Assembly: GCA_037501455.1 (NCBI GenBank)
Contig: CM074865.1
Location: 16,686,501 to 16,750,500, forward strand
DNA length: 64,000 nt
Reading direction: 5' to 3'
Source of the DNA: Lantana camara
Lineage: Eukaryota > Streptophyta > Magnoliopsida > Lamiales > Verbenaceae
Shown here: one piece after another, positions 11,182 to 21,215 of the stretch
How the letters are laid out: each line of letters begins with the position of its first letter
How positions within the stretch are numbered: position 1 is the first letter of the stretch
The notes under the pieces: model-generated
Database searches by the model: none
The model's input: only the letters and a program-made list of their open reading frames with translations
What the model was told of the DNA's origin: nothing
Program-made: the position numbers and the translations under genes

Positions 11182-12537
11182 CGCCCTGGCCGAGACCGCC
11201 CGCCATCGGGCGGGCATTGCTGCGCGCGACAAGCGCACGAGGCGCGCGCCCAGCGCGCGCACGCGGGCGGCAATTGCCGCACGCTGTGCGCACAGCTGGC
11301 GCGCGCGCGCGCGCGCCTGATGCCGCGCGGCGATGCCCTCCTTTGGGCAGGTGGTTTCGGGCCAATCTTCGTGTTTCGTGTTTCGCGTTTTCGGTCCTTG
11401 AAAATCCCGATTTAATTTTATTTTAATTTTATCTTTTAAAATCAGTTTTGTTAAAATAAAATTATTTTAAAATTTTGATTAAATTGGGATTTTTGAGAAA
11501 TTAAAGCGATTTGGATTTTGGGAAAATTATGAATTTTATTTTCTGAAAATAATGAAAGAATAAAATTATTAATTTTGGAAATTAATTGGAATTTTATTAG
11601 TTTAATGTTTTTCGGGTTTTATTGAAAAGGCTCTTGAATAAGAATTGCATCTAAGTCGTGTTTTAAGTCATTAGGACTTGAAACGAGAATTTTAATTTAT
11701 TGGCTAAATTTAAATTCTCGCAATAGCATGTTAGGTGATCATGGGTTTAGATCTATGTATGGTTTTAATTTATGCACATGGATGGTTTAAATTGGGGTTG
11801 GAGCCCTATAGTTGCGTTTTTCAATTGAGGTTGGAGCCTCACTTATGTGCGTACTGTTATGTGATTTATTATGTGGCTTTCCATATTACTGTTTTTGAGG
11901 CCGGGGTATGCCCCGTGTAATTGTCTAAGGCCAATATGAAGATTGAGCCTTATTACTTTATGTCTTTTTCTTTTTATTGTAATTTGAGAGTAGAGATAGG
12001 TGGTGAGGTTTTATTTTCATTTTGGAGACAATGCACCCATGGAGTAAGATGGACCACATTCAAGTAACAAGGAGGCCATAAGTGAAGACCCCTCAAAATG
12101 TTAGGGAGGGGAATCTCAATTGTTAAATGTAATAGAGATAGGGCTCGTATTTTGTTACCGCTTTCCCTTATGTGATTTAAACTGTTTATGTGGCATGTAT
12201 GTTAGAACTTGTGATTGTGGAGTGGCTCCCACATATCACGCATAAGATAGGTAGAACCCATGATCATTACATGTTAGTATCATGCTAGGACATGTTATCT
12301 GTTTATGTGCTTGTTTGAAATGCATTTAAGTGTACTTGCATTAATCAAGACTAATAAAATTGGATAACATATATGTTGGTGAGGTCGAACCGGACAACTC
12401 TCCGGTTGATTCGAAAATTCCCATTAAATATTAAGCTAATTTCGAACAAATAGGTATTTAATTCGAGATGCAAATTTTGAATTAAATTCCTAGCATTCCA
12501 TCAATAGGTTTTAAGTTTAGTAAGTAAAGCTAGTTAT

Positions 12538-12858
12538 TGTCCGCGAGTCGTGGGATAGCTAGTGGAGCTTATTAGTTCTTAGTTACCTGATTAATCATTT
12601 TAAATGATCAATATTTCATGATCGATTTTAGCAAGGGCGATGTCCGCGAGTCGTGGGTCGTTCGAACTAAGTTTTGATCATGATCTTATGATTGATGGGT
12701 CTAGCTTAACGCCTAAGTAAATATGGATGTCGCACGAGTCGTGGGTCCATATTGAAATATAGGTGATGCAAAAACAATTACTAAGAGTTCTAAAGGTGTT
12801 AGAATTGGTAAGTTGTACCTACCTAGGGTTCTTACTTAGAATGTCCGCGAGTCGTGGG
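12538..12858 (+). repeat. Four spaced copies of TGTCCGCGAGTCGTGGG in the leader
   Basis: Copies at 12538-12554, 12641-12657, 12728-12745 (divergent, CGCACGAG) and 12842-12858, spaced about 90-115 bp, within 530 bp of the gag start. All four are kept in copy 1. The AT-rich sequence between them is not repeated, so this is not an ordinary tandem array. Confidence 0.85.
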
Positions 12859-13064
12859 TTCGAGGTAAAACGCCTAGGATCTTGGTACCCACTGGGAAAC
12901 GTGTTCCTCTTAGATCTTTGGGAATTCTAGATCTTTGAAAAACAGTGGGAGCTACAATAGATTAAAGACCTTATCTTTTGTATATCGTTATAATTCAGCA
13001 TGCTCACTAGTTCTCTGTTTTACCATTTAGGTCGTAGATTCTGTGATTCTCTACGTGTTTTGAA

Positions 13065-14447
13065 ATGGCAACCAAAAACCCTCTTGTATCGATCCTCGAG
13101 TCAAACAAGTTGACTGGTCCCAACTATTCTGATTGGCTGAGGAATCTAAAAATCATTTTAGATTCTGAGAAGAGAACTTATGTTCTCTTCGAAGGAGAGC
13201 CTAGTCCCGAAGGGGAGGCTCCCACTCGGGCCGAGCGGGACGCGATTCAGAAGTGGAAGGATGATAATCTCCAAGCCCGTTGCCTTATGTTGGCTAACAT
13301 GTCTCCGGACTTGCAAAGACAACATGAGGCCATGGAATTTGCTTGGGAGATTTACGACCACTTAGAGCAACTTTACCGCCCTCATGAACGTGTTACAAGG
13401 TATAACACTTCAAAGGAATTGTTCCACTTGAGAATGAGGGAAGGTTCAAGTGTCCATGAATATGGACTCAAGTTTCTTGCCCTTACTGAGAAACTTGCTT
13501 CCATGGACATGCCACTGAAAGATGAGCTTTCAGTGGATTTGTTGCTAGCTTCGCTCCCACCATCATTCAACCCTTTTGTCCTTAACTTCAACATGAATCA
13601 TGCTGGTGCTACTGTAGCTGAGCTGATTAGTCAGCTTGTGACTGCTGAAAGCACGATCAAGAAGGACAATAAGGTTTTGATGGTGAATGCTCCATCTTCC
13701 TCTTCTGGGCCTTCTAAAGGTAAGGGCAAGAAAGCCCAAAAGAAGAAGAAGAAACCCCTTAGGCCCACTGGTGGCATTTCGAAGGGGAAGGCCCAAAAGA
13801 AGAAGCGTGATCAGAAAGAGGATGTTTGCTTCCATTGTGGCAAAGCGGGACATTGGAGGAGAAACTGCCCAGAGTACAAGGCTACTCTAAAGAAAGGTAT
13901 CTTTCTCGTTGAAGTAAATCTTTCTATTAATTCTAGTTCTTGGGTACTTGATACCGGTTGTGGGACTCATATCTGTAATGATGTACAGATGCTAAGTGAA
14001 GTCCAACAACTCAAAGAAGGAGAATGTGTCTTGAAGATCGGCGATGGCTCAAACGTTGAAGCTCGAGCTTTAGGCACAATTAGATTAGATTTAGGTAGTT
14101 TTGAGTTAGTCTTAAATAAAGTCCTTTATGTACCGAGCATTATTCGTAATATAATTTCAGTTCCAATATTAGATTGTGAAGGTTATGAAACTTATATTAA
14201 GAATGGTAAATATTTTATCAAACGGAACAACTCTTCCGTTCACATCGGTACTCTAAGTAATGGACTTTACCTAACTCAAAATATCAATATTATGAATATA
14301 CAACGAGAAACAAAGCGTAAGAGAGATGACAAAGTTTCAGCTCCCTTATGGCACGCTAGATTAGGACACATTTCCAAGAACAGAATTAGCAAGATAAACA
14401 CTTTAGGATCATTCTCTGAAAATGATCTTAAGGAGTTAACTTCTTGA
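13065..14447 (+). CDS. Copia Gag with N-terminal protease region, prematurely stopped
   Basis: 460 residues. The N-terminal half is a copia Gag/UBN2-type capsid domain (about residues 10-200), followed by a lysine-rich tract (218-250), a CCHC zinc knuckle CFHCGKAGHWRRNC (255-268) that binds genomic RNA, and the protease active site VLDTGCG (294-300). After the GAG-pre-integrase start the frame stops at TGA 14445-14447. In copy 1 the same position reads on into integrase; here CG has been lost after 14444. The start ATG is the first in the frame and matches copy 1. Domain calls are secure; the stop is probably a mutation, not a regulated boundary. Confidence 0.9.
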   Translation: MATKNPLVSILESNKLTGPNYSDWLRNLKIILDSEKRTYVLFEGEPSPEGEAPTRAERDAIQKWKDDNLQARCLMLANMSPDLQRQHEAMEFAWEIYDHLEQLYRPHERVTRYNTSKELFHLRMREGSSVHEYGLKFLALTEKLASMDMPLKDELSVDLLLASLPPSFNPFVLNFNMNHAGATVAELISQLVTAESTIKKDNKVLMVNAPSSSSGPSKGKGKKAQKKKKKPLRPTGGISKGKAQKKKRDQKEDVCFHCGKAGHWRRNCPEYKATLKKGIFLVEVNLSINSSSWVLDTGCGTHICNDVQMLSEVQQLKEGECVLKIGDGSNVEARALGTIRLDLGSFELVLNKVLYVPSIIRNIISVPILDCEGYETYIKNGKYFIKRNNSSVHIGTLSNGLYLTQNINIMNIQRETKRKRDDKVSAPLWHARLGHISKNRISKINTLGSFSENDLKELTS

Positions 14448-14468
14448 ATCCTGTCTCAAAGGAAAAAA

Positions 14469-16985
14469 ATGTCCAAAGTCCCTTTTAAAGGAACTGTGGA
14501 ACGTGCCACTAAGGTTTTGGATTTGATCCATACTGATGTTTGTGGACCGCTTAGTGTAAGCACTAGAAACAATCATCAATACTTCATAACCTTTACTGAT
14601 GACTTTAGTCGGTATGGTTATGTATACTTAATGAAGTATAAATCTGAAGCTTTTGAGAAATTCTTAGAATTTCAAAAGGAGGTTGAGAACCAAACTGGTC
14701 ACAAGATCAAAGCACTTCGATCTGATCGAGGAGGCGAATATCTTAGTGAAGAATTCCTTGATCATCTCAAAGATAATGGGATTATCTCTCAGTGGACTCC
14801 TCCGGGAACTCCTCAGCTTAATGGAGTTTCTGAGAGAAGGAATCGAACCTTACTTGATATGGTTCGTTCCATGATGAGTTTCACTGACTTACCACCTTCT
14901 TTCTGGGGTTATGCCCTCGAAAGTGCAGCAAAGATTTTGAATCTAGTTCCCTCTAAGTCAGTCCCTAAAACGCCCTATGAAATGTGGCATGGTAAAATCC
15001 CTAGTTATTCTTACTTAAGAATTTGGGGTTGTCCTGCTTTCGTGAAGAGGACAGTGGGAGATAAGTTAGAATCTCGTTCTAACTTATGCTACTTTGTAGG
15101 TTATCCTAAGGAATCCATAGGATACTACTTCTATGATAATTCTGAGCAAAAGGTGTTTGTTTCCAGAAATGCCATTTTTCTTGAGGAACCGTTCCTTAAA
15201 GAAAAGAAAGGCAAGATCATAGAATTAGAAGAAGTACAAAGTGACCCCATACCACCCACTGAAGAAACGTCCCACTCTGATCAACCACAACCAATCACGA
15301 ATTTCGATACACATGAAAATCCTCCTCTAAGGCGTTCTGAACGCACTCCTAGACAGCCGGAGAGATGGTATGGATTCTTCCATGAAATCTCTCAAAAGGA
15401 TAATGATCCTTTAACATATGAGGAGGCACTTTCAGATTCTGACTCTGAACAGTGGATAGAAGCCATGAAATCCGAAATGGACTCTATGAACTCCAACCAA
15501 GTTTGGACCTTGGTAGATTTGCCTGATGGGGTCAAGCCCATAGGTTGCAAATGGATCTTTAAGAGAAAGCTTGGAGTTGATGGAAGCATTGCAGCCTACA
15601 AAGCAAGACTGGTTGCAAAAGGTTTCACTCAAAGACCCGGCGTGGACTTTGACGAAACCTTTTCACCAGTTGCAATGCAAAAGTCCATTCAAATCATGCT
15701 TGCCATTGCTGCATATTATGACTATGAGATATGGCAAATGGATGTGAAAACTGCCTTTCTCAATGGTGACATTGACAAAGACATTTATATGGAGCAACCC
15801 ATAGGTTTCACATTCAGTGGGAGTGAGCAAAAGGTTTGCAAACTCCAAAGATCAATCTATGGATTGAAACAGGCTTCTAGGAATTGGAACATTCGATTTG
15901 ATGAATCAGTCAAAGCGTTTGGCTTCATGCAAATTTCGAATGAATCATGTGTGTATAGAAAGGAATTGGAGACCTCAGTGCAATTCTTAGTACTTTATGT
16001 TGATGACATCCTTCTTATTGGGAATTCGAAGGATGACATGAAAGTGACTAAGTTATGGTTATCGAACCAATTCGAGATGAAAGATCTTGGTGATGCGTCC
16101 TATATCCTTGGAATTAAAATCTATAGAGATAGATCTAGAAGGTTAATAGGACTATCACAGTCGATGTACATTGACAAAGTATTGAAGAGATTCAATATGG
16201 AGTCAGCAAAGGTTAAGAACCTTCCTATGAGTGTAGGAACATGTCTTTCAAAGAAGATGTGTCCTAAGACTAACCTTGAGAAGGAGAGAATGACTCATAC
16301 ACCTTATGCGTCAGCAATAGGTAGCATAATGTATGCAATGTTATGTACTCGACCGGATGTGGCTTATGCACTTAGTGTGACAAGTCGTTTCCAATCTGAC
16401 CCTGGAGATGGTCACTGGGCTGCCGTGAAGAATATTCTTAAGTACTTGAAAAGTACTAAAGATTTATTCTTAGTTTACGGAGGTCAGAAAGATCTTACTG
16501 TCGAAGGATACTGCGATGCAAGCTTTGCATCAGACTTAGATGATTTTAAGTCAATGTCAGGATACATTTTCTGCCTAAATGGCGGAGCAGTGAGTTGGAA
16601 GAGTTCCAAGCAAACTACCACTGCAGATTCGACCACTGAGGCCGAATACTTAGCTGCAAATGATGCAGCTAAGGAAGGTGTTTGGATTAGAAACTTCATT
16701 CAAGAGTTGAATGTTGTTCCTAGCATGAAAGACCCCATTACTGTGTTTTGTGACAACACTGGGGCGGTTGCTCAAGCAAGAGAACCAAGATCTCACCAAC
16801 GGACCAAGCACATTATGAGGAAGTATCACCTAATCCGTGATATTATCAAAAGAGGAGATGTGCTAATTGAGAGGGTCACATCAGCAGAGAACGTGGCAGA
16901 TCCACTTACTAAACCCCTTAGTCGAGAAGCTTTCCAAGGTCATCTTCAGAAGATGGGACTTAGAGTAGCTTTAGAATGGCTTTGA
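14469..16985 (+). CDS. Copia Pol: integrase, reverse transcriptase, RNase H
   Basis: 838 residues from the ATG at 14469, which is internal to the polyprotein in copy 1, so it may not be a used start. Integrase (about residues 10-180) shows HTDVCGPLS, DDFSRYGYVY and SDRGGEY. RT follows with DETFSPVA and the catalytic YVDDILL. RNase H shows YCDASFASD and TEAEYLAA, and the C-terminal signature DPLTKPL is present. The frame is rejoined to the gag frame by two extra A residues in the run before the ATG. The stop lies 16 bp before the 3' LTR. All catalytic motifs I can see are intact. Confidence 0.92.
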   Translation: MSKVPFKGTVERATKVLDLIHTDVCGPLSVSTRNNHQYFITFTDDFSRYGYVYLMKYKSEAFEKFLEFQKEVENQTGHKIKALRSDRGGEYLSEEFLDHLKDNGIISQWTPPGTPQLNGVSERRNRTLLDMVRSMMSFTDLPPSFWGYALESAAKILNLVPSKSVPKTPYEMWHGKIPSYSYLRIWGCPAFVKRTVGDKLESRSNLCYFVGYPKESIGYYFYDNSEQKVFVSRNAIFLEEPFLKEKKGKIIELEEVQSDPIPPTEETSHSDQPQPITNFDTHENPPLRRSERTPRQPERWYGFFHEISQKDNDPLTYEEALSDSDSEQWIEAMKSEMDSMNSNQVWTLVDLPDGVKPIGCKWIFKRKLGVDGSIAAYKARLVAKGFTQRPGVDFDETFSPVAMQKSIQIMLAIAAYYDYEIWQMDVKTAFLNGDIDKDIYMEQPIGFTFSGSEQKVCKLQRSIYGLKQASRNWNIRFDESVKAFGFMQISNESCVYRKELETSVQFLVLYVDDILLIGNSKDDMKVTKLWLSNQFEMKDLGDASYILGIKIYRDRSRRLIGLSQSMYIDKVLKRFNMESAKVKNLPMSVGTCLSKKMCPKTNLEKERMTHTPYASAIGSIMYAMLCTRPDVAYALSVTSRFQSDPGDGHWAAVKNILKYLKSTKDLFLVYGGQKDLTVEGYCDASFASDLDDFKSMSGYIFCLNGGAVSWKSSKQTTTADSTTEAEYLAANDAAKEGVWIRNFIQELNVVPSMKDPITVFCDNTGAVAQAREPRSHQRTKHIMRKYHLIRDIIKRGDVLIERVTSAENVADPLTKPLSREAFQGHLQKMGLRVALEWL

Positions 16986-16990
16986 CGGGC

Positions 16991-17001
16991 AAGTGGGAGA
17001 T
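16991..17001 (+). other. Polypurine tract, copia copy 2
   Basis: AAGTGGGAGAT directly before the 3' LTR; the purine-rich RNA segment here would prime plus-strand DNA. Confidence 0.75.
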
Positions 17002-18957
17002 TGTTAGGAATAGTGCCCTAGAAAGCCGATTGTATATCCGCTTTGTGCTTTTCCTTATTGTAATCACAGACAATCTTAGAATAAAATAACGAATTGAGGC
17101 AACACTTCTTTATATGCTCTTGTTTGGTATGCGTTTACTTTTGCTGTGCATGTATAAGAACTCCCCTAATCCTGATGACTTTTAGGACTCTACCATTTAG
17201 GTGAAATGGTTCATGAAACGAGCCCTATATCACATAAGTCATGATTAGTAAAATACTCCAAGCCGATGAGTCCTACAGACAGTGGGAGTGTCAACCTGAC
17301 TCCTCTAAGGCTTGCTTGTGGGATCACGCCCTTAAGAAGGACCACCTTGTTTCATGGAGGTGCAAAGTGTATAGTTGATACGTGCGTGATACATGAGGGT
17401 GCTTACTTTAATAAGTAAGTTCACTGAGGTGCCCCGTGTGAGAACATTCCTGAATGGGAAAGGAAGTTTCTATTTCAGGAAATGGAAACTTCCAGATTAG
17501 GAAATATCTCACGAGTCATTGATGTGATTAATTGATCCTTAGACTTGAGGTTCCTTGTCACTTTATGAGTTAACTCTGTAGTCTTAGGTATAAGCTTTAA
17601 AGGGTGTCGCCTTAGACAACTGATTCAAGGCTTATGCTGGGGCTGCACAAGTGATTCATGAAAGTGAATGAGAATCAAGAAAGGACCTACACTTGCATTT
17701 GCAAGGTGATCTCTTATTGTGTAAGTCATTCATATGCCATATGGAGTCCTTGGCCAAGGCAGTAGATCAAGACATCAAGAAAAGGGTTTCTTGGATTGAG
17801 ATCAAATGGATATGAAATGCACTTAGCTTTAAGACCGGATTATTAGGGTTCTGATTATTCCCTTGCCCTAGATCTTGGTTGAGAGATAGTAAGTAGGAGG
17901 ATTGTATCTCACATGGATCAATGACTTAAAGGTTCTGTCGAATCCGAACATTCCAATTCAGCTAGGGGTTAAACACCTGTTGCTAGACTATGGTCGTTTA
18001 ATCTGTGGACTGATTAATTAATTAGTGAATTAATTAATTAGGGTCACTGCTAATTGAATTGAGAACCTAGAGGGTCACACACAACAACTTGGTTACATGA
18101 GTTGAGGCTTAAAAATGATTAAACGAGTTAATCGGGCCAAGAGGGTTCCACACGTGTGAAATCACACGTGTGGCTCACGTGAGTGACACGTGTCACTGTG
18201 ACACGTGTCACACACGTGTGAATATATATATTGTATATATATATATATTAAATAATTAATTAGTTAATTATTTAATAGACTTTGGTTTAATTTTGAATTA
18301 AAAAGAAAGTCTTATTTTGGAGAAAATAATCTAGTTAATTAATTACGAATTAATTAATTAGATAAAAATAAGTTATTTATTTTATAATAAATAAAGTATA
18401 AAATTATCCAAAAATAGTTTGGATATTTCTAGCTCTCTTAAAAGTTGACTTGAATTAGAATTCAAAGTCAAAGTTGGAAAATACTTGATGATCAAGTAAT
18501 AGGAGAGAGAGGAACCAAATCCTTTCCCGACAAGGAATAGGATCGGCCGCCCCTCCCCTTTCCTATATATAGGGGAGCTCATGCTCCCCTTTAGAGCTAA
18601 TTGACAATTCTTGGTTCATGTGTTGAACACCTTTCTTTCTCCAAGATTAAATTAAACCCTAGGTTAAGCCTAAACACTAACTAGAGAACTAGCATCCTTA
18701 CTAGTTAGATTGTGATCAAGTTGGTGGACTTTCTCTAGAGACTTCAAGTTAGAAGTTTGAAGATTCGAGCTTTACCAAGGAGAGGGGATCAAGCCGCGAG
18801 AAGAGCGTTCTTGGGTGGCTTGAAACGCTTCAAGAAAGAACAAAAGAAAAGTAAGTTTTCTATCTTTACGAATTTGGTTACACGATTACGAGTCCAAGGT
18901 CCTTTTGTTGGAAAAATTTTTTAAATTCCGCTGCTTTCTGATTCGTATTTTCCAACA
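17002..18957 (+). repeat. 3' LTR of copia copy 2
   Basis: 1956 bp, same length as the 5' LTR (constant offset 8212) and apparently identical. It is followed by the duplication CCTGG at 18958-18962, after which the LINE resumes. Confidence 0.96.
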
Positions 18958-20044
18958 CCTGGATTGGTAGCAGGGGATGCGACCAGAAGAGTACTCTGAG
19001 AGTGAGGAAGGGCTGCGAATGGTACCAGCCCCGACGGCGGAACAATGGGGAAAGCTTGTGATTCTAGGGAATATAGATGTGGTTGGGTGGTATTGGCGAG
19101 GCTAGTGACTTTTGGATGGCGGAGGATTCCGGAATCTGTGGTGCGGAGGTAACAGGTGAGTGAGTACCAGGGTTGAGCAGGGGAGTGATGGATGATTGTA
19201 TGGGAGTATCATTCTGGGCACCAGGTTTTGGTATAAGGTACGAGGGGTCAGATGTGGAAATGCCGGAAGGTTGGAATCTGAGCCAAGGACCATAAGGATA
19301 CTGAGTCGGTTCAACAAAATTCTCTTCATATCGTGAAAGGCAGACACGATCAACATGGTCGCAGAGCCCGCGAAGGTAGCAAAAATTGGCAAGTCTCTCA
19401 TATTTGAAAGAGACCGAGAGCACATCTCCAGATTGGGTGCATAACTGGAGGCACCGGAGAAGCAGTTCCGTTATACGAATTCCCACCTTGACCCGCAGTC
19501 CCTAGTTCTAGGCAAAGCTCTTTCCCTCCGGAGGGATAGAACGGAAGATACCAATCCGATTCGCCACTAGTTTTGCAACCTCCACATTCGAATACTCATC
19601 CGGAAGTCCATAGATGTGAACCACGAAATCACAGTAATCCAGTTCCACCAGGTTCGGATCATCATTTGGGGCAAGGGTTCGGAGGATGATTGGGTGTTTC
19701 TCATAAGACCACGGTGTCATCTCCATGACCCTCTACATATCCAGTTTATGGTAAAAGCAAAACAAGAAACGACAATCCCTTAGTTTCATGACCTCCATCC
19801 CCTTAACCGGGTTCATGGCACGTAACATAGTTTGTTTGAAGGTTACAAAACGGATAGAGCGGCGAGAGAAAATCCGGCCTACTAGAGTCAGAGAGTAATC
19901 GATCGATGCCGGAGAGCGAACTGAACTAGAGAGGACCAGATTATCAGCCTCCTTCGAGGTAAGTGTTAGCGCCTGAGCGAGATTGGGTAAATCAGAGATA
20001 GGTGTAGCCACGTCTAAGGCGACGTGAGATGGAGAGGCGTCCAT
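18958..20044 (-). pseudogene. LINE ORF1 (DUF4283 plus zinc knuckle), degenerate
   Basis: Minus-strand ORF1 of the LINE split by the copia insertions, starting at the ATG 20044. The N-terminal part (20044-19508) matches the DUF4283-type domain of plant LINE ORF1, an RNA-binding chaperone-like protein. An in-frame TAG at 19735-19733 and two further stops just after 19508 interrupt it. The next stretch (about 19486-19250) carries a zinc-knuckle segment FCYLRGLCDHVDRVC in which the second expected Cys is Arg. A Pro/Ser-rich tail ends at 19064. It continues into the linker at 8789. The gene is clearly dead; the family call is good. Confidence 0.8.
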
Positions 20045-20340
20045 AGTGATGATGACACGGCTCCTTTTCCCTGGGAGTGGAAGCCCGATGAGAAACCTGT
20101 AACGAAAGCAGAAAAAAGTTGAATCAATAGAGGGAAAACCAAGGAAGAGAAAAAACACCTGGAAGCGTAAGAACACAAGAACAGAGAAAGGCCCCGACTC
20201 TTGACAACGAGGCGAAAAGCGGTGCTCAGCGCAGTTCAGATCGGAAAAACTACCGGCGAAGCTAGGGTTTCACTTTGTCGGCGCCCTCATGCGAGAGTAC
20301 TAAAACCCTCATGTGAGAGTACTTTTAGCTCTTTGCCGGG
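20045..20340 (-). mobile_element. LINE 5' untranslated end
   Basis: Upstream of LINE ORF1, with two tandem units of about 24 bp containing AGTACTCTC-CATGAGGG near 20285-20330 on the minus strand. The exact 5' end is not fixed by a target duplication that I can identify. Confidence 0.4.
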
Positions 20341-20570
20341 TTTTGAATTTTTTAATACTTACTCAACGCTTAAAATATATAATACTTTTGTCAATAATTT
20401 TTAATTAAGAGTAATTACATATTGTAAACTATTAATTTTATAATATTAAAAGAAGTATCTGTTGACTTTATAAAGTAGAATTAAGGCTTTTCCATGTTAT
20501 TTAAAAAAAAAGCATTGTTCAAGTAGGATTCTTTTTATGTTAATATATATATTTGTAACTGTATTCAAAT

Positions 20571-21215
20571 TTTTTTTAGGAAAAAGGTCCCGAAGGGGCC
20601 GACTTATTACAAATAAAAAATAATAGATTTCAAAGCAAAAGAAGAAATATCAAAATATTGAAGAAATATGAAAATATTGTAATAAATCAGAAATAAGTTC
20701 CAAGGAAAAAAAAAGGGATATCAAAAGATCCAATGGGGAAGTTCAAAACAAGAAAAGGAATATCAAAAAACCCAACGAAGGTTGAAACTGCATTACGAGT
20801 TAAGTTGTGGACGATCATATATTCATATTCACATCACATCTAATATACTAGACCTGACAACTAACGAACCGACAACACAAATGCTTAATGTCATTAATAA
20901 TATTACCAGGAGAGGAAACATTATCATTCAAACTCCAGTATTGGTTAATGATCACTTGCATGTTTTCGCCTTCAAAGATAACTTTATTCGATTTGAAATT
21001 TCTTGCCAAACGAATTGCCGATAAAGTTGTGAGTCTCTCCACTCTCCACCAGTGCTGGATTCGATGTATGAAATATCTATCCGTTTCCCACCCAATGCAA
21101 TTATCATTCCTTGCGACCACAATTGATTGCAATGGCGTTGGTCTTTTTGAAAACTGCCATTTTCCCATTTTTGTACAAACCTCCCACTAAGATGAACCAA
21201 TGGCGTTGATTGCAA
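20571..21215 (-). pseudogene. 5'-truncated LINE: RNase H-like C-terminus and 3' tail
   Basis: On the minus strand, 21168-20848 encodes a segment like the RNase H-like domain (RVT_3) at the end of plant LINE ORF2: an AIRLARNF helix followed by KVIFEGENMQVI in the position of the usual E-D pattern. The acidic residue after Glu is Asn, so it is probably inactive. It is followed by AT-rich sequence, a GGCCCCTTCGGGACC segment and an A-run (T-run at 20571 on plus), as expected for a LINE 3' end. Whether it belongs to the same LINE family as 18958-20044 is unknown. Confidence 0.45.

Larger units (their letters stand above)
10760..13064 (+). other. Long untranslated leader of copia copy 2
   Basis: About 2.3 kb without a convincing gene. 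It contains a GC-rich island (about 11010-11350), an AT-rich middle and a set of spaced 17-bp repeats (12538-12858). The 61-codon ORF at 11735-11920 recurs in copy 1 but has no recognisable domain. Packaging or translational-control functions are possible but not shown. Confidence 0.75.
8790..18957 (+). mobile_element. Large Ty1/copia LTR retrotransposon, copy 2, complete
   Basis: A full 10,168-bp element with 1956-bp LTRs (8790-10745 and 17002-18957), primer site, leader, gag, pol and polypurine tract. The 5-bp target duplication CCTGG is present at 8785-8789 and 18958-18962, so the structure is intact. Reading both LTRs side by side I found no difference, which points to recent insertion. 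The element is large for Ty1/copia because of long LTRs and a 2.3-kb leader, a size class known from lineages such as Angela and SIRE; the lineage is not assigned here. Its Gag-Pol frame is broken by two small indels, so it may need proteins supplied by another copy. Confidence 0.96.

Noticed and set aside
13158..13853. Reverse-strand ORFs across copia gag
   Set aside because: Shadows of the Gag reading frame; the same shadows appear in copy 1.
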